From contig CM060194.1 of NCBI GenBank assembly GCA_030549335.1, positions 59,114,547 to 59,178,546 of the forward strand: DNA of 64,000 nucleotides. The letters are read 5' to 3'. Under the pieces are notes generated by a model. The model searched no databases and was not told the DNA's origin. It was given only the letters and a program-made list of their open reading frames with translations. Positions 35,681-46,725 of this stretch are shown here, one piece after another; position 1 is the first letter of the stretch, and each line of letters begins with the position of its first letter. This DNA is from Pontederia crassipes (taxonomy: Eukaryota > Streptophyta > Magnoliopsida > Commelinales > Pontederiaceae). The position numbers were made by a program, and so were the translations under genes.

Positions 35681-36543
35681 CTTAGTTATCGATGCTATAA
35701 CCGAGAGTATCACAGAGGAGGTACCTAAGTGCATGTTATTTGCGGATGATATAGTACTTTTAGCGGATTCAAGAGAATAAATTAATACAAAATTGGAAAT
35801 ATGGAAAAATACGTTGGAGTCAAAGGATTTTCGTTTAAGTAGGAATAAAACAGAATATATGCATAGCAATTTCACAAATAAACAACTTAGAAACGATTTG
35901 AAAGTTAGGCTAGGGGAGGATATAATTCCTCAAGTGACAAAGTTTAAATATTTAGGATCAATTGTAAGATAAGATGGTGAGATTGATGACGATGTTAATC
36001 ATAGAATTCAAGCTGGTTGGTGTAAGTGGAGGAAAGCCACTGGAGTTCTTTGTGATAGAAAAGTACCCAATAAAGTTAAAGGAAAATTCTATCGTACTAC
36101 TATAAGACCAGCAGTGTTATATGGTAGTGAATGTTGGGCTATGAAGGGACAACATGAACGTAAAGTGGGGGTAGCCGAAATGAGGATGTTGAGATGGATG
36201 TGTGGTCATACAAGATTAGATAAGATTAGGAATGACCATATACGTGAACGAGTCGGAGTGGCTCATATTAGTGAGAAAATGGTAGAGAATCGTTTGAGAT
36301 GGTTTGGTCATGTTCAGAGAAGACCATTAGATGCGTCAGTAAGAAGAGTAGATCAAATAATCTGGAGTCCGATTAAAAGAGGGAGAGGGAGGCCAAGACG
36401 GACACTTGGCGAACTAATAGAGCAAGATCTATTGGTGAATAATATACCGAAAGGTTTGGTTACTAATAGAGCGGAATGGCGTCGTATGATCCATGTAGCC
36501 GACCCCACCTAGTGGGATAAGGCTTTGTTGTTGTTGTTGTTGT
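35681..36543 (+). mobile_element. RTE-type LINE, 5'-truncated
   Basis: 3' part of a plant RTE-clade LINE, starting inside the RT at the catalytic motif and ending with a (TTG)n tail (36525-36543), the usual RTE 3' end. The 5' truncation falls within a host repeat block. The 3' sequence CATGTAGCCGACCCCACCTA is shared with the two miniature copies at 37009 and 37927. Confidence 0.88.
35690..36512 (+). pseudogene. RTE LINE reverse transcriptase C-terminal part
   Basis: Reads EEVPKCMLFADDIVLLADSR (RT catalytic FADD box), then a stop at about 35780, NTKLEIWKNTLESKDFRLSR and KTEYM, FKYLGSIV, and a further stop. A 132-residue open frame (36114-36512) continues with LYGSECWAMKGQHERKVGVA, MRMLRWMCGHTRLDKIRN, ENRLRWFGHVQRRP and the basic RGRGRPRRTLGELI. 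These are the classic plant RTE C-terminal motifs. The 132-residue frame may look like a host protein but is LINE-derived. In-frame stops upstream show the element is dead. Confidence 0.9.
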
Positions 36544-37008
36544 ATATCTGAACAAAATTGGAACAAAAGCACGACAGGTTTGTGATATTAACAATGTTTT
36601 CCTTTGAGCCAACACATGTTAAGAAATGTACCCGTAATTTTTTTTTAAAAGAAATGTGTTTGTTTTCTGAAGAAAAAATGTCTTACATTGTTCTCCTCTA
36701 AAAAACATAGCATGCTATGCAAACCAAATCTTTCCAAACTTGTCTTGTTTGAATAATATGAGGAAACAATAAATTTGCTTTAGCATGTCAAGTACTTGGA
36801 ATCAGTTTTGAAAAAGCCAATTCCTTTTTACTGTAAGACTTTCTTTTGTTGCTTGAGGATTCACCCTTATCAGGACAAGTTTACTTCTTCACGGATCCAT
36901 GTAAACCATTTCTAATCTAATGCATAATTTATGGCCTACATTCTTATTGGACTATTCCAGCTATAGATAATGATGTATGATATTTCTTTGTATTACTTGT
37001 GACCTCAA
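36544..37008. other. Intergenic DNA within the RTE-rich insert
   Basis: No gene seen. It lies between the RTE LINE and a miniature RTE derivative. Confidence 0.45.
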
Positions 37009-37180
37009 ACTCCGCCTATGTTTTATAGCCGGTCCCAAGCCCGGATAAAGGAGGAGGGTTGTGTTAGGCCCCGACAGCCAGCGTAAAACCCTGTCGAATC
37101 TCATGAACATGAATCAACGAATGCGTCGTATAATCCATGTAGCCGACCCCACCTAGTGGGATAAGGCTTTGTTGTTGTTG
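37009..37180 (+). mobile_element. Miniature RTE derivative, copy 1
   Basis: 172 bp. A 5' part (ACTCCGCCTATGTTTTATAG, then CCGGTCCCAAGCCCGGATAA and GAGGAGGGTTGTGTTAGG) resembles the 5' region of plant RTE elements. It is joined to the last 60 bp of the RTE 3' end (CATGTAGCCGACCCCACCTA...AAGGCTTTGTTGTTGTTG). It behaves as a SINE-like, internally deleted derivative that keeps both ends. Confidence 0.75.
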
Positions 37181-37926
37181 ACTCAATGTGCTAAGATGGA
37201 GGGCTTTTGTCAGCTCCTTCTGCTGACAAAAACTTATTATTTTATACATTTGATGAACTGATTTATACTTGTTGAGTGGGTTTAAAAATTTTACCTTGTC
37301 AGTTTGCAAATCCAGCATTTTTACAACGAGATGCAAATGTATGGAGTCTACCTGATTAAACTACCTGAGCTGTTAAACACTTATTTACAAGTTTGTACAC
37401 TATTCTTTTGAGCTAAAATTTCATATTGGCTTCTCTGGATTATTTTTTTTGTTATTATGGGTTAAGTCTGTTTCACTTTTTATCCTGTTGCAGTTTCTGT
37501 ATTTGTGGTTCTGGTAGTTCTTCATTAAAAAATTGTAGATTGATTTTGTCCATAGAACTTGTTCATTTTACATCTATGGATTTTTCCATTGTTCTTGAAT
37601 CATTTTCTTCCAAATTTATGCATCCCTCAAATGTTGATGCTTTCTTGTTAAGAACTTATGACAATGTCACTCTTCTTATTGTTCGATTATACATGTTGAA
37701 GAGTTTGAAAATTAATGAATTCGTCATGTTCTAGATCTGACGGTATACCTTACCAGGTTGAGCATAGTGTAAAATCTTCACTTACTTTCACATTGCAGTT
37801 TTAATGTTTGGTTAGTTCAGGTGTGAACTAAGCCTTTATTACAATCATGTCCTCTCTGCAACGAATGTTGCTTCTCGTACTGCTTGATGAATATGATCTG
37901 TTAAGAAAGAAGATTTAAGGATTATA
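37181..37926. other. Intergenic DNA, no gene seen
   Basis: A 102-residue plus-strand frame (37426-37734) is hydrophobic and serine-rich with no recognisable family. It is probably chance, given the T-rich composition. Confidence 0.45.
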
Positions 37927-38103
37927 ACTCCGCCTATGTTTTATAGCCGGTCCCAAGTCCGAATAAAGGAGGAGGGTTGTGTTAGGTCCCGACAGTCAGC
38001 GTAAAACCCTGTCGAATCTCATGAACATGGATCAACGAAGCGTCGTATGATCCATGTAGCCGACCTCACCTAGTGGAATAAGGCTTTGTTGTTGTTGTTG
38101 TTG
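37927..38103 (+). mobile_element. Miniature RTE derivative, copy 2
   Basis: 177 bp, near-identical to 37009-37180 (ACTCCGCCTATGTTTTATAG ... AAGGCTTTGTTGTTGTTGTTG). Its (TTG)n tail joins directly to ATTTTTATTGCACTAAAAA, resuming the host repeat broken at about 35680. Confidence 0.78.
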
Positions 38104-38629
38104 ATTTTTATTGCACTAAAAATATTTCTCATTAATTTGTACACCACAAGTAAAAAAAGAGAGAGAGTTAATTAGTAAATTTATAACATAGAAGAGGAAA
38201 ACTATAAAACTGGCAAACTGGGCGTTCGAAGTTAATCAAGAAAAATACAATAATAACAGAAACAATAATTAGCAATAATATAAGGAGATGGAAAGGGCAA
38301 GAACCCTTGGATTAATGTTGGATGGATGACTGTCCGAAAAGAGGTGTGCACAAAAATTATAAATCAGTTTAATGTTCGAGATCTCCATTACGATTTGCAA
38401 ATAATGCATGGCGTGATGGACACCTATGAAGAAGGTTCCTCTATTCTAAAATATGTCAAAAAATCATAAATTAGTGAGATGATCAATGTCCATATTATAC
38501 GCCCAAACAAAAAAAAATAGAAAAACATAGGGATGGTCAGCACGTGAAACTTTGAATACGTTGGGGATGCTTTCATACGACAAATTATCTTTGAACAACC
38601 CTAATAGTGACTAGCTAGAAGGATGAGCA

Positions 38630-39640
38630 TGTGACGTCTATTTTTGTTAAATAAATAAACAAAAATATTTTTTCATTAATGAGATTTGAAAAATTATTAT
38701 TTAATATTTGAAATTATTTAACTCTAAAAATTAATGCAAATTATGAGAGAAGTTGAAAAGAAAAAGAGAGTCCGAAAAGAGGTGGAATTGTTAAGAAGAT
38801 ATTTATGAGATTATTAAGAAATTCATATTTAATTAAATCTGATAAATTAGAGGATGATTTATTAGTGATGAATGGTCAAAATTGATTTTAAAATAGTTCA
38901 AATTCTAATAGAAGTTGTAACCCTAGCCTACAACTATAAATAAACATAAATGGGTGACTAAAAACTCTCTTTCAACCAAATAGAATTTTTGCTCCACTTT
39001 GTCCTCTATTTTCATGTAAATCCAGGCATCCCAAAGTGCACGCGGCGATTGATTTTGAAGCCGACATATAGAATAAGATCTTTAAATTGATGGCCACAAG
39101 TTTTGAAATGTGGACGGAGAGTAATCATCGGTCAAAGATCGGCGTTTGTGCAGTTTTCGAGAAAAAGAATTGTAGTTAATTTTTCAGCCAACTTTAGGTA
39201 CATAGAAAAAATTCTTATCGATTTTTTACGACATAGAACCCTATTATCTTCTATTTTGTACTGAGAATTTATTGATATGAATTGTGCATCATTTTGACAT
39301 CATATAGTATAGTTACATTGATCGGAAAGTCACGTCGAAGCGCATTTCTTCGTCGGCGGCAGAACTCGGCCTGGATTGTATGAAATTCAGACCGAGTTGG
39401 ATTCGGAACCGAATCGAGTTGGATAACCCAGCCCAGGCTCCTATTAGCTCGGCTGGGATTTTGACTTCGACTCGACTCGGGTGTGGTGCGATGGAATTGG
39501 AGGTGAACCGGCCAACTTGGTCCCGGTTCACCGTACACAGCTTGGATTTTGACCTACCGAGAGGTTTTTGGTCGTTTCTGAACACAGTTTAGGTTCTACC
39601 CAACACGGGTTGAGTTCTAGGGGTAGAAAACCTATTTTCG
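38630..39640 (+). mobile_element. Possible gypsy-type LTR relic
   Basis: Begins TGTGACGTCTATTTTTG, contains a promoter-like CAACTATAAATAAAC (about 38930-38944) followed by an R-like AAAACTCTCTTTCAACC, and continues into a GC-richer stretch (39310-39600, ACCGAGTTGGATTCGG). No right LTR end or target duplication was found. The overlapping open frames at 39269-39592 have no recognisable motif. Confidence 0.35.
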
Positions 39641-41837
39641 AATATATTATTATGGAAAGTGAATGCTTATTATTGTTAATCATTTCGTGATCGTATTATT
39701 AATAGATTTGACCTCATCATATTTTTTAGATTTGATTTTGAGATTATTGATATCATTGTTCTATCTGATCATGTGACTATCCAGTAGTTTTCTCATAATT
39801 GAGTCTTTGTTTAACCTGAACTAAATTATTAAAGATAGATTTATTAGATAAATAAGGTAAAAGATGAAAATTGTTGAATCAAACATTCCAAGATTCCACC
39901 TCTTAAATAATTAACTTGATCAAGTATTTAAATTAATTATTTACTAGTTTAATATTAATTATCTTCAAGTAATTAATGATAATTGTAACGAGCAATTGAC
40001 TTAATTAAGAATTTAATAGGTAACATCAAATTATTATATTGTAATATCGGCACATATAAATTAATTATTATAACTAAATAATTGTAATGAGGAACTTTTG
40101 AGAATTAGTCATTTAGTAAATGATTACACTTCCTAATTCTTTATAACTTTATAATTTAATTATCTAATTTAACAAATTACTTAGATAACTTAACGAAATT
40201 TGTTGTGTGGACTAATTATAATGCATTATTTGTATTCTTATATCTATGGTTAAACTTATATTTTAGAACTGAATCGTAATTAGTTGTTTAACTTGATATT
40301 TGTTTTTATTCTCTTTCTCCTAACCGAATTATCTCTGTCAAGTATTGAGGAAATTTTGTTACTCCACTTCCAACCTTGTCAACCTCCTCTGAATAATATT
40401 ACCACTTCCAAACAACCGACTTGACTGCACATGCGATTTATTACCACTCAAACTTTATTTAGTAACAACCTTATAATATAAAATATATATATATATGTAT
40501 GTATGTATATATATATATACATACATATTATACTATACTTTTATTTTAATATTAGTCAACCGACCTAACTATCCCTATGCATTGTATTAGAGTAGGGATA
40601 TACATATATATGTAACATCCAAGTGCGTACCCAGAGAAAGCAAAATAAAAAGCAAAAGAAAATAGAATGATAGGGGATGAAAGCGAAGAAAAGAAATATA
40701 TGAAGTAAAGTAAAAAGATTTTTCTTATCTCCCCGATGCTGACCGAACAGAGGGGGAGATGGAAAACGTTAGAAGCGAGGAAAAAAATGTAAGGTGAAGT
40801 TCTCGTAATTTTATTGTTTTAGATCATTTAATCATTACATTTTAAAATATAATTTTGATTGATCAAGTTTCATATGACTAATAAAAGTATATTGATTTTA
40901 TGTTAACCAGTAAAATCAAATAGGTTATAAATTGAACATGTTGCTTCTTGTATGATCGAAAGTTGCATGATGAATTGAAAAAAAAATTATAAAATACATA
41001 TTTTACCTGGCATAAAATTGTATGTCTTGTTTTTATAATCCCTCAAAATCATATACATATTGAGAATTACGTAGGAACTGTAGAGTATCTACCATGTTCG
41101 TATTTTATAAATTATACCACAAATTGTACTAGTTAGATAAAATCTCAAGTATTTTAATAGGATAGCTATTTCTGATAATCACTCAAAATTTAGTAGCATG
41201 TAAAAGAACTGTTATAATAGACATATCTTTGCCTCTCGGATTGCAAAAAAGAATTCATATGGCTGTCACCCTAGGGTTTTCTAAGAATGAAATATGTTAT
41301 ATATCAGAGAGTCTAATCTCTAAAGAATTTAGAATCAATAAGGACATAAGTAGGCTGAAATGATACTTACACAACAATTATAAATCTAATAGCAAAAATG
41401 TGAAATACGATATTATTTTATTATTAGTTATGAGTTTCTTAACTAACTATGCAATCAACCATAATATATGGTAACCAAAAGCAGAAAGGACCATCCTTCA
41501 CGAGCCATAACACCGCCATCATGGTCGGAAGGTCGATTTCACGGGTCGTTAAGGTGCCCTTATGGCTCGTACAGAAAGGATAGCATATGCAACATGATTG
41601 ATCAATACCTAAGGAGATCAATACCTTAGGTACTCTTAATCCATCTCAAGGATCGATACTAGTATTTATGTTATAGTTTAACTATTACAAAGATCCATAG
41701 ACATTTATCTTTACATTAATCATCCATCACTTTATTTTTAATTGTCAATAATTTATTCTATGCAATTTTTATATTTCTATTTTGCAACATAAAACCCTTT
41801 TCCTTCTCTTAATAAGTTTTTAGGATAGAATTGATTT
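39641..41837. other. AT-rich intergenic DNA, no gene seen
   Basis: No supported gene. It includes a TA/TATG microsatellite at 40483-40527 and a sequence beginning TGTAACATCCAAGTGCG at about 40612 that could be another LTR start but has no partner. Confidence 0.45.
40483..40527. repeat. TA/TGTA microsatellite with dyad symmetry
   Basis: TA run, then GTATGTATGTA, TA run, then TACATACATA. The two mixed blocks are inverted copies, so the stretch can form a hairpin. Confidence 0.75.
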
Positions 41838-41842
41838 AGATA

Positions 41843-42518
41843 TGTTAGGATTTTTCTGCACGAGAGAAATTACGCATCGCGAGAAAATCCGAGAAATCCA
41901 AGGCGGCACAGAATAGTAATAGATGGAAGAAACAGAAGAGGATTACAAGATCATATTGATCTAGGATTATCCAGGATGGTCTTACAAGTCTTGATTACAA
42001 GTCCTTTTATAGGGCCTTGGAGAAACAACTCCTACTCTAACTTAAGGACCTAATTCTACTAGGCATGTAAGTCCCTTCTCTAGAAAACCCCCCTTGGACT
42101 AGGAGTAGAAATCTGACTTCCTGAAGACCCTTGAAGATCTCGGCTAACTTGAATTCCTCTCTGAAATCAAATTGAGCCGAACGCCCACCTGGCGCCCGCC
42201 ACGCCCGGGCGCGCCCTGGTTGTCCAGTCCGAGTCCCACTCGGACTGGGACTCCTCCAGGCGCTCCTACTATCTTCAAATCTTCCTTCACGTCTAGACTC
42301 CATATCCAAGTGTTCCTCGGTCCAGAAAGGAGCTCGGCCCTCCAAAAATTCGTCATGTTTTTCTCGACATCGAAAACCGGCCGACTCCTATTCTTACTAG
42401 GAGTAGGAATCCTTCCGACCCTGTACTTCTCGTCCAAGCATCTCTCGAAGTTTCTCTATTACTTCTTTGGATCCAAATAGATTTCCAGTTAAAGTAGGAT
42501 TCAAGGCATTATTTAACA
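41843..42518 (-). repeat. LTR 1 (left) of the copia array
   Basis: 676 bp. The plus strand runs TGTTAGGATTTTTCTGCACG ... GGCATTATTTAACA. It has a GC-rich middle with a perfect 11-bp stem hairpin at 42224-42248. Confidence 0.9.
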
Positions 42519-42865
42519 ATTCTCTACCTTGAATTGAATCCTACAATCAGATATCTAACACTCTCTGCCGCCGCCAATCCCTATTCTGATTTTTCACAGC
42601 CTTGCCAGACACCCTATGACGAAGTTCACGAGTATGTAGACTCGATCTTACTTCTTTCAGAGTAATTATGTCTCTTCCGATGATAATAGATTGTACGAAA
42701 TTTCCGTACGACAGAGGAAGAGACACCAACAAAAATAGGGCAGCATGTTCATCCTCAATCTTCACATATATATTTCGTCCAGTAAATTTCTCGACGTTGA
42801 CGTTGTGCGATGCCATCTCTACGCCTGAGGAGGATCGATGATGAAGCCTCGCTCTGATACCAGTT
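42519..42865 (-). pseudogene. Internal segment 1 with gag remnant
   Basis: The minus strand shows MASHNVNVEKFTGRN and EDEHAALFLLVSLPLSYGNF, GRDIITLKEVRSSLHTREL, the conserved late part of copia gag. Nothing of protease, integrase or RT remains. The primer site lies at the right end (plus 42852-42863). Confidence 0.75.
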
Positions 42866-43532
42866 TGTTATAATTTTTCTGCACGAGAGAAATTACGCAT
42901 CGCGAGAAAACCCGAGAAATTTAAGGCGGCACAGAATTGTATTAGATGGAAGAAACAGAAGAGGATTACAAGATCAGATTGATTCAGGATTATCCAGAAT
43001 GGTCTTACAAGTCTTGATTACAAGTCCTTTTATAGGGCCTTGGAGAAACAACTCCTACTCTAACTTAATGACCTAATCCTACTAGGCATGTAAGCCCCTT
43101 CTCTAGAAAAACCTCCTTGGACTAGGAGTAGAAATCTGACTTCCTGAAGATCCTTGAAGATCTCGACTAACTTGAATTCCTCTCTGGAATCAAATTGGGT
43201 CGGGCGCCCACCTGGCGCCCGCCACGTCCGGGCGCGCCCTGGTTGTCCAGTCCGAGTCCCACTCGGACTGGGACTCCTCCAGGCGCTCCTACTATCTTCA
43301 AATCTTCCTTCACGTCCAGACTCCATATCCAAGTGCTCCTCGGTCCAGAAGGGAGCTCGGCCCTTCAAAAATTCGTCATGTTCTTCTCGACATCGAAAAC
43401 CGGCCGACTCCTATTCCTACTAGGAGTAGGAATCCTTCCGACCCTGCACTTCTCGTCCAAACATCTCTCGAAGTCTCTCTATTACTTCTTTGGATCCAAA
43501 CAGATTTTCAGTTAAAGTAGGATTCAAGGCAT
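42866..43532 (-). repeat. LTR 2 (middle) of the copia array
   Basis: Nearly identical to LTR 1 and LTR 3 along its length, starting TGTTATAATTTTTCTGCACG. It includes the same CCAGTCCGAGT hairpin. Confidence 0.88.
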
Positions 43533-43697
43533 TTCCGTACGACAGAGGAAGAGACACCAACAAAAATAGGGCAGCATCTTCATCCTCAAGCTTCACATAT
43601 ATATTTCGTCCAGTAAATTTCTCGACGTTGACGTTGTGCGATGCCATCTCTACGCCTGACGGAGGATCGATGATGAAGCCTCGCTCTGATACCAGTT
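43533..43697 (-). pseudogene. Internal segment 2 with shorter gag remnant
   Basis: A second, shorter copy of the internal region, sharing MASHNVNVEKFTGRN and ALFLLVSLPLSYGN with segment 1, and the CTGGTATCAGAGC primer site at the right end. Confidence 0.75.
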
Positions 43698-44373
43698 TGT
43701 TAGGATTTTTCTGCACGAGAGAAATTACGCATTGCGAGAAAATCCGAGAAATTTAAGGCGGCACAGAATTATATTAGATGGAAGAAACAGAAGAGGATTA
43801 CAAGATCAGATTGATCCAGGATTATCCAGGATGGTCTTATAAGTCTTGATTACAAGTTCTTTTATAGGGCCTTGGAGAAACAACTCCTACTCTAACTTAA
43901 GGACCTAATCCTACTAGGCATGTAAGCCCCTTCTCTACAAAAACCTCCTTGAACTAGGAGTAGAAATCTGACTTCCTGAAGACCCTTGAAGATCTCGGCA
44001 AACTTGAATTCCTCTTTGGAATCAAATTGGGTCGGGCGCCCACCTGGCGCCCGCCACGCCCGGGCGCGCCCTGGCTGTCTAGTCCGAGTCCCACTCGGAC
44101 TGGGAATCCTCCAGGCGCCCCTGCTGTCTTCAAGTCTTCCTCCACGTCCAGACTCCATATCCAAGTGCTCCTCGGTCCAGAAGGGAGCTCGGCCCTCCAA
44201 GAATCCGCCACATCCTTCTCGACATTGGAAATTGGCCGACTCCTATTCCTACTAGGAGTAGGAATCCTTCCGACCTTGCACTTCTCGTCCAAGTATCTCT
44301 CGAAGTCTCTCTATTACTTCTTTGGATCCAAACAGATTTCCAGTTAAAGTAGGATTCAAGGCATTATTTAATA
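43698..44373 (-). repeat. LTR 3 (right) of the copia array
   Basis: 676 bp, starting TGTTAGGATTTTTCTGCACG and ending GGCATTATTTAATA. It is followed by the right AGATA target copy. Confidence 0.88.
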
Positions 44374-44378
44374 AGATA

Positions 44379-44889
44379 GTTCCTCGTAGGAACGACAAAT
44401 TTATTTTACACTTTATTGCTAGTGCACTTGCTAGCTATTGTGTTAGAGACAAACACTTTTTCGCATCAGAGACAAACACTAGCAAGAACTCCACCGTCAC
44501 ATCATAAAGTTCCAAGAACTTTACGAAACTTTATTCCACTATCCAAACCTACCTCGCTCTGTTTGGATCAGAACTTGTGAAAGTTTGCGGGTAGAACTTC
44601 TGCAAGTTTTGCCAAATAACAGCCAAAGTTCCCATGGGTCCTACAGGAACTTTGGTTCAGGTCAAAGCATTTTGTTCCCGAGTGTTCGCGAGGAAAAGTC
44701 CTTTGAGATGCTAGAACTTTTTCTCACGCCTTAACTTCCTCCACGCCTCAATGCCCACACGACAAAATTTCTATCAAATCAATAAAAATAATTCTTGTCG
44801 ATGCATAATTTTGTCAAACACTCGACGGATAGTTATGCGTCAAATCTCATTGGTTCCCAGAACTAAAATTCTCATACTCGTAGCCAAAC
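44379..44889. other. Spacer, possible MITE relic at its right end
   Basis: 44563-44890 has weakly inverted ends (CTGTTTGGATCAGAAC on the left; CGTTTGGCTACGAG, inverted, on the right) and lies just outside the segmental duplication, so it may be a worn MITE. No target duplication was recognised. Confidence 0.35.
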
Positions 44890-45013
44890 GAATCTCAAAA
44901 CAGTGGAGTGCCATTTTCCTCCGTCATGACATTTTAATTTTCTACCTTGGGATTAGATGAACTTTGGGGCCGTTATAGTCAAGCCGAGAATTTGGGCCGC
45001 GCTGGATTTTTAT

Positions 45014-45872
45014 CAATGTTTTTAAAACCGGACTGGTCATCAAACCGATCGGCCAACTGGGTCATGGTTCGATCGGTTCGACCAGATTGAATTGAATTTT
45101 TATTAAAATAGTATTATGTTATTACTTTAGAATAACATATTACAAATAAAAGTATAAAAGGTAAAAAAATAATGAAATAAAAGTATATTAATCATCATTT
45201 TAAATTAATCAAATATTAATATTTTATTTTTACATTTTAAGAACATATATTGTTTATCATTAATTAATTTTATATTTAATTATTTAATAATTTCATGAAT
45301 ACCTTTTTTGTATTTCCATCACTATTATCTTGCCCTCATTTTATTTTTCAAATTCATATTTTCTTTCCATTATTATTTGATTTCTTGTATAAATTCATCC
45401 TATAAAATTTACTATATTATTATGTTTTCATTTTCATATTTTATTGTATAATATTTATAATAATTAAAATTTTGTCATCTTCTTATTTATGTTCATGATA
45501 ATTTTTTCAAATTTATATTTATTACTATCTTTCCAATTTCATTTCAAATTCAATTACTTTCCTTATTATTTACATTCATTTATTCTTTACAATCGAATCA
45601 CTTGTATTACTCCTCTTTTTATTATTCTAGATTTCCTATTATCATACACTTTCCTTCTTTTCTTTTTTTTCCATTTATTCACCTCTCTTAAATTGTTTTT
45701 GAAAAAACCGGATTGAACCGATTTTTTGGTTCAACCCGGTTTTGACCGAATTGACCCAGTTCACTATGGTTTTTTGCAAAAATGGTTTTTGTACACTAAC
45801 ATGACCGGACCGATGACCTGTTCGCGGTTGAACCGGTCAAACCGGCTGGACCGGTCCGATTTTAAAACACTA
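45014..45872. mobile_element. hAT non-autonomous element, CAATGTT type, copy B
   Basis: Starts CAATGTTTTTAAAACCGGAC and ends, inverted, TAGTGTTTTAAAATCGGACC. GGTTCGACC/GGTCGAACC-like arms flank an AT-rich core. Copy 2 of the duplication has the empty site (GTGCTCCGTTTTTTGTGAAAA near 60728-60748), where this copy reads GGATTTTTAT before and GTTTTTTACG after, a worn target duplication. 859 bp, no coding. Confidence 0.8.
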
Positions 45873-45952
45873 GTTTTTTACGTAAAATATAATGTGCTGC
45901 TCATATTTATAAGCCTCTTGTCACCGAGAAGATTATGTAATAATCTTTTGTA

Positions 45953-46501
45953 TAGAGCTAGACACGAGCTAGGCCGAGCTAGATTTCTATTTAAATAGGT
46001 CAACTCTATTACAAAATAAAAATATTTAAGTCTGTCCTATAACTTTTAACAAGTCATGAATATAAACTTAGCATGCATTATTTGATTAATTTTTAATATC
46101 TGGCCTAGCTTATTAGTCTGTTAAGTCAAATATATTTTTTTATGATCTACTAGATTAAATATAATAAATCTTAATTATTAAAAAAAATAGATATGAACTA
46201 AATAAAAGAGGCTTCACTAATATATTTCTTCTAAACATATAATAAAAATATTAATATTAAACTCAAAATTAAAGATTTAAAAGATAAAAGATTAAAAATT
46301 ATATATATAATATATTAATAAATTTTGACCTGATAAATTATAAGGATAGGTCAATTATTAAGAGGCTAAACTTCTTTAAGAAAATAGATTTTATTTAATA
46401 TTTCAGCCTGACTTATTTTGATAATATGTCGAGTCGAGGTAGGTCAAAAATAGGTCGAGCCACGAATTGCTCACGAACGGCTCGGCTCATTTCCAACCCT
46501 A
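45953..46501. mobile_element. hAT (Ac-like) non-autonomous element, TAGGG type, copy 2
   Basis: Perfect 8-bp duplication CTTTTGTA (45945-45952 and 46502-46509). Ends TAGAGCTAGACACGAG and, inverted, TAGGGTTGGAAATGAG. The empty site is seen in copy 2 of the duplication (ATCTTTTGTATAATAA near 61213-61228). It aligns over its length with the inverted element at 24060-24564. 549 bp, no coding. Confidence 0.88.
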
Positions 46502-46725
46502 CTTTTGTATAATAATTAGAAAGTCTATTTTATATAGGATTAACAGGGCACAAATAAATGCTTTATTTGATAACAACCATATTTGGCATTTGTCACATGG
46601 TGTGTTTGCAAGTCATGTCACCAAGCACTGTCTTAATTGAGTACAATCCAGTAATAAAATGGTTGACGTTATAGTTTAATTAACTTATTCGAGCATATTT
46701 CATGAGTTTAGATAACTCGAATTAA

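Larger units (their letters stand above)
33540..38160. repeat. Locally repeated host segment, at least three worn copies
   Basis: Blocks such as CACAAGTCAATTTTCTTTCA, TTTTTATTTCACTAAAAAAA, ACCACAATCAT...AAAAGTGTCATATTCAGAC and TCTCCAACGC...AATCAGCAAAA recur: copy a about 33640-33960, copy b about 34020-35190 and copy c about 35640-38160. Copy b is split by a hAT element (34205-34913) and copy c by RTE LINE sequence (35681-38103). Weak similarity continues at 38520-38630 (CTAGCTAGAAGGATGAGCAT). It is non-coding as far as can be seen. Confidence 0.65.
41843..44373 (-). mobile_element. Copia deletion derivative in LTR-internal-LTR-internal-LTR array, broken
   Basis: Three LTRs (41843-42518, 42866-about 43532, 43698-44373) alternate with two short internal segments. 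One outer target duplication AGATA (41838-41842 and 44374-44378) shows that the whole array occupies a single insertion site. Minus orientation: each internal segment carries the primer site CTGGTATCAGAGC next to an LTR. The only coding trace is gag-like. It looks like one insertion enlarged by recombination between LTRs. The element is far too reduced to be active. Confidence 0.88.

Noticed and set aside
36114-36512. 132-residue frame that might be taken for a basic host protein
   Set aside because: The motifs (LYGSECWAMK, RWFGHVQRR) are those of RTE LINE RT C-termini and the frame ends at the LINE tail.
40612-40760. TGTAACATCC start resembling an LTR
   Set aside because: No partner LTR, primer site or target duplication found; kept only as a remark in the intergenic entry.
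42037-44347. Many 90-110-residue frames repeated three times on both strands
   Set aside because: They are the GC-rich LTR sequence read in different frames and lie inside the LTRs of the array.
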